A stretch of DNA of 9,057 nt from Anaerolineales bacterium (GTDB taxonomy: Bacteria > Chloroflexota > Anaerolineae > Anaerolineales > Villigracilaceae), in contig JADGQD010000074.1 of assembly GCA_017882065.1 (NCBI GenBank), positions 1 through 9,057 on the forward strand. The letters are read 5' to 3'. The first letter of the stretch is position 1, and each line of letters opens with the position of its first letter. Below are positions 1 to 5,914 of the stretch, one piece after another. The notes beneath the pieces are model-generated. The model ran no database searches, was not told the DNA's origin, and saw only the letters and a list, made by a program, of their open reading frames with translations. A program made the translations under genes and the position numbers.

Positions 1-58
1 GGCGGACTCCATCTTATGAACAGTTTTATGATATGATTTCCGCACCCACAGGATTCTT

Positions 59-412
59 ATGGATGACAAAATCACCATCATCGAAGGTCCACCCCCCGTT
101 TTCGAACCCGTCCAGGATGGCTGGGCGCTCAGTCTCGGCGAAGGCCCGTTCCTGCCGCTGACCCTGCTCACGCGCCTGCGGACGTTTAACGGCCCGGCGC
201 TGGTGGAACGTTGCTACCGCCGCTGGCACCTCAACGAACCCATCCATCTGCATTATCGCAATAACCTGGGGTTGGAAGAGAAAGCCCCCATCGTGGCGGC
301 GCGCTCGGTCGAGACCGACGAAGGAAACGTGCTCCTGCTCTGGATCCAACTTGACTCGCAAAACGTCCGCCTCGAGCTAGATGCGGGGGATGATGAGGCC
401 GACGAGGAGTAG
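59..412 (+). CDS. Small conserved protein of unknown function, Chloroflexota-like
   Basis: A 117-residue soluble protein without signal peptide or membrane segment. It starts MDDKITIIEGPPP, has a central LVERCYRRW segment and the motif APIVAAR at about residues 76-82, then a hydrophobic strand VLLLWIQLD (about 91-99), and ends in an acidic tail (DAGDDEADEE). I recall similar small proteins in Anaerolineae genomes but know of no assigned function and propose none. The start is supported by AGGA at 50-53, five bases before the ATG. TATGAT at 27-32 or 32-37 could be a -10 box, but no good -35 is visible. A strong terminator 50 bases after the stop makes this the last gene of its transcript. The long antisense frames here are shadows of this gene. 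Confidence 0.8.
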   Translation: MDDKITIIEGPPPVFEPVQDGWALSLGEGPFLPLTLLTRLRTFNGPALVERCYRRWHLNEPIHLHYRNNLGLEEKAPIVAARSVETDEGNVLLLWIQLDSQNVRLELDAGDDEADEE

Positions 413-423
413 CAGGTCCAGAG

Positions 424-450
424 CCTGCCCAGAGCGGAGGCGAAGGGTCC
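424..450. repeat. Short palindromic repeat of the GAGCGGAGTCGAAGG type
   Basis: The stretch GCCCAGAGCGGAGGCGAAGG differs at two bases from the short imperfect palindrome GCCCTGAGCGGAGTCGAAGG, which I remember as dispersed between genes in many environmental bacteria, Chloroflexota among them. When read through in one frame it encodes ACPERRRRVQ, close to the CPERSRRV peptide common in spurious small ORFs. Identification is from memory; only one copy is in the window. Confidence 0.5.
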
Positions 451-462
451 AGGAAGGTGCGG

Positions 463-486
463 ACGGCCCGGTTTCCGGGTCGTTTT
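463..486 (+). terminator. Rho-independent terminator of the 59-412 gene
   Basis: ACGGCCCGG (463-471) pairs with CCGGGTCGT (475-483) around a TTT loop, nine pairs with one G-T, and is followed by TTT. It lies 50 bases after the stop of the small conserved gene. The T run abuts the reversed dispersed repeat that begins at 486. Confidence 0.85.
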
Positions 487-578
487 ACTGCTTCTTGCAT
501 AAATACGTGAACTTTGAACGATCAAAATACAGGGACCTTCGGCAGCATTTTTGGTTCACATCTTTGCGCAGTACCCTG
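486..578 (-). repeat. Dispersed ~90-bp palindromic element, copy D (reversed)
   Basis: On the - strand this copy starts CAGGGTACTGCGCAAA and ends GCAAGAAGCAGTA, matching three other copies in the window. The arm GCGCAAAGATGTGAAC pairs with the right arm GTTCACGTATTTATGC: 12 Watson-Crick pairs, 2 wobbles and 2 mismatches over 16. It shares the central TATTTTGATCG with the 5087-5176 copy, so these two form a subgroup. It lies between a terminator and the glutamate dehydrogenase leader. Unlike the other copies its left flank is CA, not TA. Confidence 0.85.
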
Positions 579-621
579 TGGTTTGTGTCAATAATCACGC
601 GCGACTATGAATTTCATCATA

Positions 622-650
622 TTGACTAAGCATTGATAATCGAGTACCTT
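622..650 (+). promoter_or_regulatory. Possible sigma-70-type promoter for glutamate dehydrogenase
   Basis: TTGACT (622-627, five of six to consensus) is followed after 17 bases by TACCTT (645-650, only three of six). It is the best -35-like hexamer in the gap before glutamate dehydrogenase and would give a leader of about 130 bases. Weak; the -10 is poor. The rest of the 579-785 gap holds only the hairpin at 716-745 and the ribosome binding site. Confidence 0.3.
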
Positions 651-715
651 TAAAGGCAAAAGAGTATTCTTGGTGGAAATGAGTATGCTGGAATGGATGG
701 ACATAACGTAGAGAA

Positions 716-745
716 GAGCGGGCCTCCCGTCCGGGGTGCCCGCTT
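716..745 (+). promoter_or_regulatory. GC-rich hairpin in the glutamate dehydrogenase leader
   Basis: AGCGGGC (717-723) pairs with GCCCGCT (738-744), with a G-T pair outside and an inner CCC/GGG stem (726-728 with 733-735). It lies 41 bases before the start codon and upstream of AGGAG (775-779). No T run follows on either strand, so it is not an ordinary intrinsic terminator. It could stabilise the mRNA or act as a protein or attenuation site. Confidence 0.5.
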
Positions 746-785
746 ATAACTTCCACCGTAGTTCAATCTTCATAAGGAGATAAAA

Positions 786-2072
786 ATGTCAGGACAGATT
801 AATGCTTTCGAAATGGCGCAGAAGCAATTTGACGGTGTTGCCAGGCTACTCAATCTCGACCCGCAGGTGGCCGAGATGCTGCGCTGGCCGATGCGCGAAT
901 ACACCTTCCGCATCCCGGTACGCATGGACGACGGCTCGCTGCGCCTCTTCCAAGGCTATCGCGTCCAACACAACGATGCCCGCGGGCCGAACAAGGGCGG
1001 CATCCGCTTCCACCCCGCCGAGACGCTGGATACCGTGCGCGCCCTGGCCACCTGGATGACCTGGAAATGCGCCGTGGCCGACATCCCGCTGGGCGGCAGC
1101 AAGGGCGGCATCATCGTTGACCCGTCCACGCTTTCCGTTGGTGAGAAGGAACGCCTGTGCCGCGGTTGGGTGCAGAAAATGTGGAAGAATATCGGTCCGC
1201 GCCAGGACGTCCCCGCTCCTGATATTGGTACTACCCCGCAGATGATGGGCTGGATGATGGACGAGTATTCCAAACTTGTCGGCGTGTACACCCCCGGCGT
1301 TTTCACCGGCAAACCGCTGGGTGGCGGTGGTTCGCAAGGCCGCACCGAAGCGACCGGATACGGCGTCATCTACACTGTGCGTGAGACTTTGAAGCATCTG
1401 GGCATTGACCCGAAGAAATCTGTGGCTGCCATCGAAGGCTTTGGCAACGTTTCGCAGTATGCTGCCATCGGTTTCATCGAAATGTTGGGCGGAAAGGTTG
1501 CCTGCGTCTCCTGCTGGGACCGCAATGACAAGACCTCCTATACCTACAGCCACAAAGACGGTGTGGACCCGCGCTTTTTGCTCACCATCGTAGACCAGTA
1601 TGGCACGATTGATAAAAAGAAGGCCGCGGCCGCTGGTTACGTTGTCGAAGACGGCGAGAAGTGGATCGAGAAGGATTGTAACGTGTTGATCCCGGCCGCC
1701 ATTGAAGGCCATGTCAATGTCGAGACCGTCAAGAAGATTTCGAAGAACGTCAAAATCGTGGCCGAAGGTGCCAATGGCCCCTGCACGCCCGAAGCAGATG
1801 AATACTTCAAGAAGAACAATATCTTTAATATCCCCGACTTCCTGTGCAACGCCGGCGGCGTGACCTGCTCATACTTTGAGTCTGTCCAGAATGATGCCAA
1901 CTACTACTGGCCGAAGGAAGAAGTGTTGCAGAAACTCGATCAGAAGATGACCACCGCCTTCCACGGTGTGTTGGATATGTCAATCAAACAGAAAGTTTAC
2001 ATGCGCGATGCGGCCTACATGGTTGCCATTGACCGCGTCGCAAAGGCCATGCAGTTGCGCGGCTGGATCTAG
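786..2072 (+). CDS. gdhA: Glutamate dehydrogenase (Glu/Leu/Phe/Val dehydrogenase family)
   Basis: A 428-residue cytoplasmic enzyme, the usual length of hexameric bacterial glutamate dehydrogenases, interconverting glutamate with 2-oxoglutarate and ammonia using NAD(P). Substrate-domain motifs are GPNKGGIR (K70), TWKCAVADIPLGGSKGG (K94 and the catalytic-type lysine K106) and PAPDIGTTPQMMGW. The nucleotide domain has GFGNVSQYAA near residues 217-226, with Ser in place of the third glycine of GxGxxG, then VSCWDRNDKTS at the second strand. The C-terminal part has AEGANGP and PDFLCNAGGVTCSYFE. AAGGAG lies six bases before the ATG, and MSGQINAFEMAQ is a normal N-terminus for the family. It appears monocistronic: a long leader precedes it and a strong terminator follows. 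NAD versus NADP preference cannot be read safely; leucine or phenylalanine dehydrogenase is unlikely given the length and motifs. Confidence 0.96.
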   Translation: MSGQINAFEMAQKQFDGVARLLNLDPQVAEMLRWPMREYTFRIPVRMDDGSLRLFQGYRVQHNDARGPNKGGIRFHPAETLDTVRALATWMTWKCAVADIPLGGSKGGIIVDPSTLSVGEKERLCRGWVQKMWKNIGPRQDVPAPDIGTTPQMMGWMMDEYSKLVGVYTPGVFTGKPLGGGGSQGRTEATGYGVIYTVRETLKHLGIDPKKSVAAIEGFGNVSQYAAIGFIEMLGGKVACVSCWDRNDKTSYTYSHKDGVDPRFLLTIVDQYGTIDKKKAAAAGYVVEDGEKWIEKDCNVLIPAAIEGHVNVETVKKISKNVKIVAEGANGPCTPEADEYFKKNNIFNIPDFLCNAGGVTCSYFESVQNDANYYWPKEEVLQKLDQKMTTAFHGVLDMSIKQKVYMRDAAYMVAIDRVAKAMQLRGWI

Positions 2073-2092
2073 TCCAACCAGAATTTTCCGAG

Positions 2093-2143
2093 GTAGTCTC
2101 GGTTCCAGCACGGGGCGTAGTAGTCCCGGTTCCTGGACGGGGC
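2093..2143 (+). repeat. Two-copy 24-bp imperfect tandem repeat
   Basis: The 24-base units at 2093-2116 and 2120-2143 (GTAGTC-CGGTTCC-ACGGGGC in outline) agree at 21 positions and are separated by three bases, giving a 27-base period. CACGGGGC at 2144-2151 repeats the unit's end once more. They lie between the glutamate dehydrogenase stop and its terminator. No function is evident. Confidence 0.6.
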
Positions 2144-2158
2144 ACGGGGCAAAGAACC

Positions 2159-2190
2159 AGGACGCCAGGTCAACCTGGCGTCCTTCATTG
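2159..2190 (+). terminator. Rho-independent terminator of glutamate dehydrogenase
   Basis: GGACGCCAGG (2160-2169) pairs perfectly with CCTGGCGTCC (2174-2183) around a TCAA loop, with one more A-T pair outside, followed by the T-rich TTCATTGTTGT. It lies about 90 bases after the glutamate dehydrogenase stop, and the next gene's -10 box begins just beyond it. Confidence 0.9.
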
Positions 2191-2193
2191 TTG

Positions 2194-2199
2194 TATAAT
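2194..2199 (+). promoter_or_regulatory. Probable -10 box for the DUF389/SH3b gene
   Basis: A perfect TATAAT lies 33 bases before the start codon, immediately after the terminator of the preceding gene. No good -35 is present at 16-18 bases, since that stretch is the terminator stem, so an activator may be needed. Confidence 0.45.
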
Positions 2200-2223
2200 A
2201 AGGCTATCCACTACGGAGCGAGT

Positions 2224-2229
2224 ATGTAA
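2224..2229 (+). promoter_or_regulatory. Start-stop codon pair (ATGTAA) ahead of the DUF389/SH3b gene
   Basis: The Shine-Dalgarno-like GGAG at 2215-2218 is five bases from this ATG, which is followed directly by TAA, but 13 bases from the real start at 2232. Ribosomes may load here and reinitiate three bases past the stop. Alternatively the spacing is simply long and the ATG is ignored. Confidence 0.35.
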
Positions 2230-2231
2230 AA

Positions 2232-3509
2232 ATGGACCTGCCAGAAAAGACCCCAAAACCGGAAGTACCTATATCCTCGGAAGAGAGCTTCCCCGAAGAA
2301 CCGATCTTGGCGGAGGGCTTTACCCCGATTGGCGACCTCGCCCATCTGCCACGCGCACGCCGCAGAAGGGCGCAGCGCATGTTGGTCCCGCCTGGGGCGA
2401 ACGAACGGGCTGCCTTGTTAGACGATCTGGCGCGGCGTGCCTTCCCTTCCTTTGAGTTCTTCCTTCTCGCTTTTCTGTGCGGGGTCATTCTGGGTGCGGC
2501 CTACCTGCTGAATGCGCCGGCGCTGCTGCTGCTCGGGATTTTGTTCGCTCCACTTCTGACCCCCTGGGTGGGTATGACGCTGGCCGCGGTTACCGGCTCC
2601 TGGCGTTTTTTCTTCTTGACTTTGGGCGGGCTGCTGGTAGCCGAGGCGCTGGTATTCCTAACCGGGGCACTGGCCGGGCTGGCTAGCCGTCTCTGGGATA
2701 ATTTGCCATTTTATTATGCCAGGATCCATGCCCAACTGTGGTGGCCGGATTTACTGGTTGTGGCGCTAGGGGCGGTTCTACTGGTAATCTCCTTCGTCCG
2801 TTCCGAACAAAAACCTAACCTGGCGGGTGTAATGCTTGCTTACGGGTTGTTCCTGCCGATCAGCGCAGCGGGCATCGGATTGGGCATCGGGAAGGAGATC
2901 GGTGGTGTCACACCCTGGCCGAACGGCTTGCTGGTCTTCCTCGTCCATCTGGCGCTGGCTACGCTGGTCGGCGGCATTGTTCTGGTTGTATTGCGTTTCA
3001 AGCCGATGAAAGCCAGCGGATACCTACTTCCAGTTTTACTCGGACTGCTTTCCCTGATAGCACTGGTCGTTTTTACCGGGCTGGTGACATTCATCCGGGA
3101 TGGCATTACTGCCGGCCGCCACATGGCGCCGACGCCCACGACCCTTATCCTGCCCTCCGCCACCCCGGCCGTTTTCCAGACCGCGACTCCGCTCCCCACC
3201 AGCGCGCCGAGTCCCACGTTTTCGCCGACCGACACTCTCGAACCCACGCCTTCTTATGCTATTATTACTTCCCCTGAACTGGGCGGAGCAAATATACGCA
3301 CCGAGCCGGGCGGTGGGACTGTGCTGACCACCCTGATTAACGGCAGCCTTGTCCAGGTCCTGTCCGAAATCGAGAGCGTTGGCACTAGGACCTGGGTGCG
3401 CGTCCGCACACTCAACAACATCGAAGGCTGGGTGTTGCAAACAGTCTTAACCGCCACCACGCTGACGCCGCCGCCAGTCCCTACAACTACGTTCACGCCA
3501 ATCCCCTAG
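2232..3509 (+). CDS. Multi-pass DUF389-like membrane protein with C-terminal SH3b domain
   Basis: A 425-residue integral membrane protein. Residues 1-70 are polar, with an arginine cluster RARRRR near 41-46 and so probably cytoplasmic. About seven hydrophobic segments follow, near 73-93, 96-117, 125-152, 172-190, 197-219, 230-254 and 263-287. The segment LNAPALLLLGILFAPLLTPW (93-112) resembles the conserved core of DUF389, whose function is unsettled. Residues 299-341 are a Thr/Pro/Ser linker. Residues about 343-406 form an SH3b-type module (ANIRTEPGGGTVL, then WVRVRTLNNIEGWV), a fold often binding cell-wall peptides, and a second Thr/Pro tail ends the protein. With an odd number of helices and a cytoplasmic N-terminus, the SH3b module would be outside. 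The start at 2232 is preceded by the ATGTAA pair. No terminator is seen before the repeat at 3537, so some read-through into the phosphohexomutase is possible. Confidence 0.75.
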   Translation: MDLPEKTPKPEVPISSEESFPEEPILAEGFTPIGDLAHLPRARRRRAQRMLVPPGANERAALLDDLARRAFPSFEFFLLAFLCGVILGAAYLLNAPALLLLGILFAPLLTPWVGMTLAAVTGSWRFFFLTLGGLLVAEALVFLTGALAGLASRLWDNLPFYYARIHAQLWWPDLLVVALGAVLLVISFVRSEQKPNLAGVMLAYGLFLPISAAGIGLGIGKEIGGVTPWPNGLLVFLVHLALATLVGGIVLVVLRFKPMKASGYLLPVLLGLLSLIALVVFTGLVTFIRDGITAGRHMAPTPTTLILPSATPAVFQTATPLPTSAPSPTFSPTDTLEPTPSYAIITSPELGGANIRTEPGGGTVLTTLINGSLVQVLSEIESVGTRTWVRVRTLNNIEGWVLQTVLTATTLTPPPVPTTTFTPIP

Positions 3510-3536
3510 TATTTCAGCTACCTTATTGGAGTTCTA

Positions 3537-3625
3537 CAGGGTACTGCGTTAATATTTAACCCAAATTGTCGTTTTTCCCCTGCTTTTTGGTTGCTTCAGT
3601 TCAGAAATTTATACTAGGAGCAGTA
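3537..3625 (+). repeat. Dispersed ~90-bp palindromic element, copy A
   Basis: It starts CAGGGTACTGCG and ends TTTATACTAGGAGCAGTA, with TA on both sides. It is the most diverged copy: the left arm TTTAAC pairs only partly with GTTCAG. It fills nearly the whole gap between the DUF389/SH3b gene and the phosphohexomutase, and its right end lies one base before the phosphohexomutase ATG. Confidence 0.85.
3610..3620 (+). promoter_or_regulatory. Ribosome binding site of the phosphohexomutase, inside a repeat
   Basis: AGGAG (3616-3620) lies six bases before the ATG at 3627 and decides this start. It sits in the right end of copy A, where the other three copies read AAGAAG. TATACT (3610-3615) after TTGGTT (3587-3592) with a 17-base spacer also looks like a promoter, but transcripts from it would start near 3622 and lack the binding site, so the two readings compete. 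Confidence 0.65.
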
Positions 3626-3626
3626 A

Positions 3627-5087
3627 ATGACCATCCACTTTGGTACGGACGGCTGGCGCGCCGTCATCTCAGACACGTTTACTTTCAATAACCTGCGCAT
3701 GCTGACCCAGGCCATCGCCGATGCTGTGGCCTCCGAGACGTGGGAAAAATCCGGAAACGGCGGTTCTGTTCCGGACCCGAAAAAGTTCGTTGTCGGTTTC
3801 GACACGCGCTTCCTCTCCGACCGTTACGCTGGAGATGTGGCGCGCGTCCTGGCGGCTAACGGCTTTACTGTTTATCTTGCGCAATCGGATGCGCCCACTC
3901 CTGTCATCTCGTATGCGGTCAAAAATCTCAGTGCCATTGCCGGAGTGATGATTACCGCATCCCACAATGCCCCGCGTTATAACGGTGTCAAACTTAAAGC
4001 CGCTTATGGCGGTTCGGCCCTGCCTGAGCAGTGCCACCGGGTGGAGGTTTACCTCAATGATAACGAGGAACGCGCCCGGGGTCCGAACCTGATGGACTTT
4101 GACCTGGCGCGCGAACAGGGCCTCATCCAGAGATTCAACCCCCTGCCGGCATATTTCGAGCACTTGCGGAATCTCATAAACAGCGATGTGATTGCTGACA
4201 ACCCTCAGCGTTTTGTAGTTGACTCGATGCACGGCTCCGGGCGCGGTGTGATTAAGGCGTTCCTGCAAGGGACTGGCTGCGAGATCGCCGAAATCCGTTC
4301 CGAGATGAACCCTGGCTTTGGTGGCGTTCACCCCGAGCCGATTGCCAAGAACCTGGACGCGCTGGCCGGGGCCATCGGTGCAGGGATGGGCAATTTTGGC
4401 GTGACCACGGATGGCGATGCGGACCGCATTGGCGCTATGGATGAACGCGGTAATTTCGTGGACCCGCACAAGATTATGGCTCTTGCACTGCGCTACCTGG
4501 TTGAGAAGCGCGGCTGGAGCGGCGCCGCGGTGCGGACGGTCTCGACCACGCGCATGGTGGACCGTCTGTGCAAACGCTATGGCTTGCAACTCTATGAAAC
4601 GCCAGTCGGCTTTAATCACATCGCCGATTACATGATGACCAAAGATGTCCTTATTGGCGGCGAGGAATCGGGCGGTATTTCTTTCAAGGGGCATATTCCC
4701 GAAGGCGACGGCCCGATCATGGGCCTGTTGCTGGTGGAAATCATCGCCATGGCGAAGAAACCACTGTATGCACTGGTGGACGATTTGCTGGCAGAAGTTG
4801 GCCCGGCCTTCTACGAGCGCACGGACCTGCGCCTGCATCATCCGGTCGCCAAGGCCGAGATGACCAATTTCCTGATCAAAAAAGCCCCGGCGGAGATTGG
4901 CGGGCAGAAGGTGGCTGATATCAGCAACATTGATGGTGTCAAATACATCATGGGCGATGATTCCTGGCTGCTCATTCGTCCCTCTGGCACCGAACCAGTA
5001 TTGCGCGTTTACGCTGAAGGACGCAGCGTGGAGATGGTTAAAGCCTTACTGGGATACGGTGAAACCGTCGCTGCCAGTGTGACTTAG
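3627..5087 (+). CDS. Phosphoglucomutase/phosphomannomutase (alpha-D-phosphohexomutase)
   Basis: A 486-residue cytoplasmic enzyme moving phosphate between C1 and C6 of hexoses, feeding glycogen, nucleotide-sugar and envelope sugar synthesis. All four active-site loops of the superfamily are present in order: ITASHNAPRYNG with the phosphorylated Ser112, the metal loop TDGDADR (261-267), the sugar loop GEESGG (345-350) and the phosphate-binding loop RPSGTEP (451-457). The N-terminal FGTDGWR (5-11) is typical of the glucomutase/mannomutase branch. Glucose versus mannose preference cannot be decided from sequence; a glucosamine mutase is less likely given the GEESGG loop. The start is fixed by AGGAG six bases upstream and by FGTDGWR beginning at residue 5. 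The gene is bracketed by copies of the dispersed repeat on both sides, and the last base of its TAG stop is the first base of the downstream copy. Confidence 0.93.
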   Translation: MTIHFGTDGWRAVISDTFTFNNLRMLTQAIADAVASETWEKSGNGGSVPDPKKFVVGFDTRFLSDRYAGDVARVLAANGFTVYLAQSDAPTPVISYAVKNLSAIAGVMITASHNAPRYNGVKLKAAYGGSALPEQCHRVEVYLNDNEERARGPNLMDFDLAREQGLIQRFNPLPAYFEHLRNLINSDVIADNPQRFVVDSMHGSGRGVIKAFLQGTGCEIAEIRSEMNPGFGGVHPEPIAKNLDALAGAIGAGMGNFGVTTDGDADRIGAMDERGNFVDPHKIMALALRYLVEKRGWSGAAVRTVSTTRMVDRLCKRYGLQLYETPVGFNHIADYMMTKDVLIGGEESGGISFKGHIPEGDGPIMGLLLVEIIAMAKKPLYALVDDLLAEVGPAFYERTDLRLHHPVAKAEMTNFLIKKAPAEIGGQKVADISNIDGVKYIMGDDSWLLIRPSGTEPVLRVYAEGRSVEMVKALLGYGETVAASVT

Positions 5088-5176
5088 AGGGTACTGCGCA
5101 AAGAGGTGAACCCAAATTGCTGTAATTGCTTATATTTTGATCGATAATTGTTCACGGTTTTATGCAAGAAGCAGTA
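5087..5176 (+). repeat. Dispersed ~90-bp palindromic element, copy B
   Basis: It starts GAGGGTACTGCGCAAA and ends ATGCAAGAAGCAGTA. Its first base is the G of the phosphohexomutase TAG stop, and TA precedes it. GTGAAC in the left arm pairs with GTTCAC in the right. It shares the central TATTTTGATCG with copy D. No other terminator-like structure follows the phosphohexomutase on the + strand, so this fold may form its mRNA end. Confidence 0.85.
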
Positions 5177-5206
5177 GAACCGGGAATTTTCAAAGGCTCT
5201 CTTGTT

Positions 5207-5239
5207 AAAAAGCGTGGGCCCGAATCATCGGACCCACGC
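5207..5239 (-). terminator. Rho-independent terminator of the - strand operon
   Basis: On the - strand GCGTGGGTCCGA (5239-5228) pairs with TCGGGCCCACGC (5223-5212) around a TGAT loop, 12 pairs with one G-T, followed by TTTTT (5211-5207). On the + strand the same wobble is a C-A mismatch and no T run follows, so it serves the - strand. It lies 45 bases after the stop of the MPSTG-tailed protein. Confidence 0.92.
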
Positions 5240-5284
5240 GAGCACCACCAATAGGAGCAGACCTATGGGTTTGCCCCTAAAAAT

Positions 5285-5887
5285 TTATTTTGTCGGCGAT
5301 TTTCTCATGCGACGTGCCAGGAGGATGACAACTACCAGCGCCAGTGCCAGGATAATCATGCTGGGCAGGCCGACTTCGTCGAAGAAACCGGTTGAAGGCA
5401 TTCCTTGACCGTTGATCCCAGGCGTGCCTTGAGCAACAAAGAACGTGGAAGTCATTTGATACGACAACTGTGTTTGCATGGCAGCCAGCGTAGCCGGATC
5501 AGTAGTGGCTGTTGCAGCCGGGCTGCTCAGCGGAATGGCAATGACCGGTGTGGGGCTGACCACTGGCGTTTTTGGAACAGAGGTACCGGTCCGTAAGGGT
5601 AAGGGAGTAGGCGGAAGAGTCGCTGTCTGCAGAGCGGCCTGGGCCGTGGATGTCAACTGTTGGACAGACTGAGCATTCCCTGCTTCGATCGTTGCCTGCG
5701 CAGCATTTCTTAGTGCTGTGGAGCGCGGCGCGATAACCAGGAGATAGACTGCTGCGCACAACAGGGTCAGCAAGACCAGGGCCGCCATAACCCAGGCCAA
5801 GGTCCTGAACGTACGGTTGCTTTTCTCCTCAGGCGGCGGGGCGTCAGGAGTTTCCATCGTATCGGGGGCATTACCTTCATCTAACAT
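5285..5887 (-). CDS. Doubly anchored Thr/Pro-rich surface protein with MPSTG sorting-like tail
   Basis: A 200-residue protein of unrecognised family. Residues 1-29 are polar, with an acidic stretch ending in basic residues. Residues about 30-53 are a membrane segment without an obvious signal-peptidase site. Residues 54-162 are an Ala/Thr/Gln region followed by Thr/Pro/Val-rich low complexity. Then come MPSTG (163-167), a hydrophobic stretch (about 174-191) and a basic tail RRMRKSPTK. That order matches an LPxTG-type sortase signal with Met for Leu. By the positive-inside rule both ends are cytoplasmic and the middle is outside. AAGGAGG lies eight bases before the ATG. It is the last gene of the operon, 27 bases after the 351-residue protein. 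If no sortase acts on it, it is simply a two-helix membrane protein. Confidence 0.8.
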   Translation of the reverse strand: MLDEGNAPDTMETPDAPPPEEKSNRTFRTLAWVMAALVLLTLLCAAVYLLVIAPRSTALRNAAQATIEAGNAQSVQQLTSTAQAALQTATLPPTPLPLRTGTSVPKTPVVSPTPVIAIPLSSPAATATTDPATLAAMQTQLSYQMTSTFFVAQGTPGINGQGMPSTGFFDEVGLPSMIILALALVVVILLARRMRKSPTK

Positions 5888-5914
5888 CGCTGCTTCCTCC
5901 TTGTTTGAATTATA

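Noticed and set aside
381..629. An 82-residue open frame on the + strand after the first gene
   Set aside because: It runs through the short palindrome, a terminator and a dispersed repeat, and its CPERRRRV stretch is the usual product of that palindrome.
716..745. The leader hairpin as an intrinsic terminator
   Set aside because: No T run follows the stem on either strand.
846..1712. A 288-residue open frame on the - strand
   Set aside because: It is antisense to glutamate dehydrogenase, which has all family motifs; the frame is open because of the GC-rich codon use of the real gene.
3669..4841. A 390-residue open frame on the - strand
   Set aside because: It is antisense to the phosphohexomutase with its four catalytic loops, and its protein is His/Arg/Gln-rich with no recognisable domain.
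5254..5408. AGGAG followed by ATGGGTTTG on the + strand, looking like a small gene start
   Set aside because: The frame is short and runs antisense into the MPSTG-tailed gene, which has a strong ribosome binding site, membrane segments and its own terminator.
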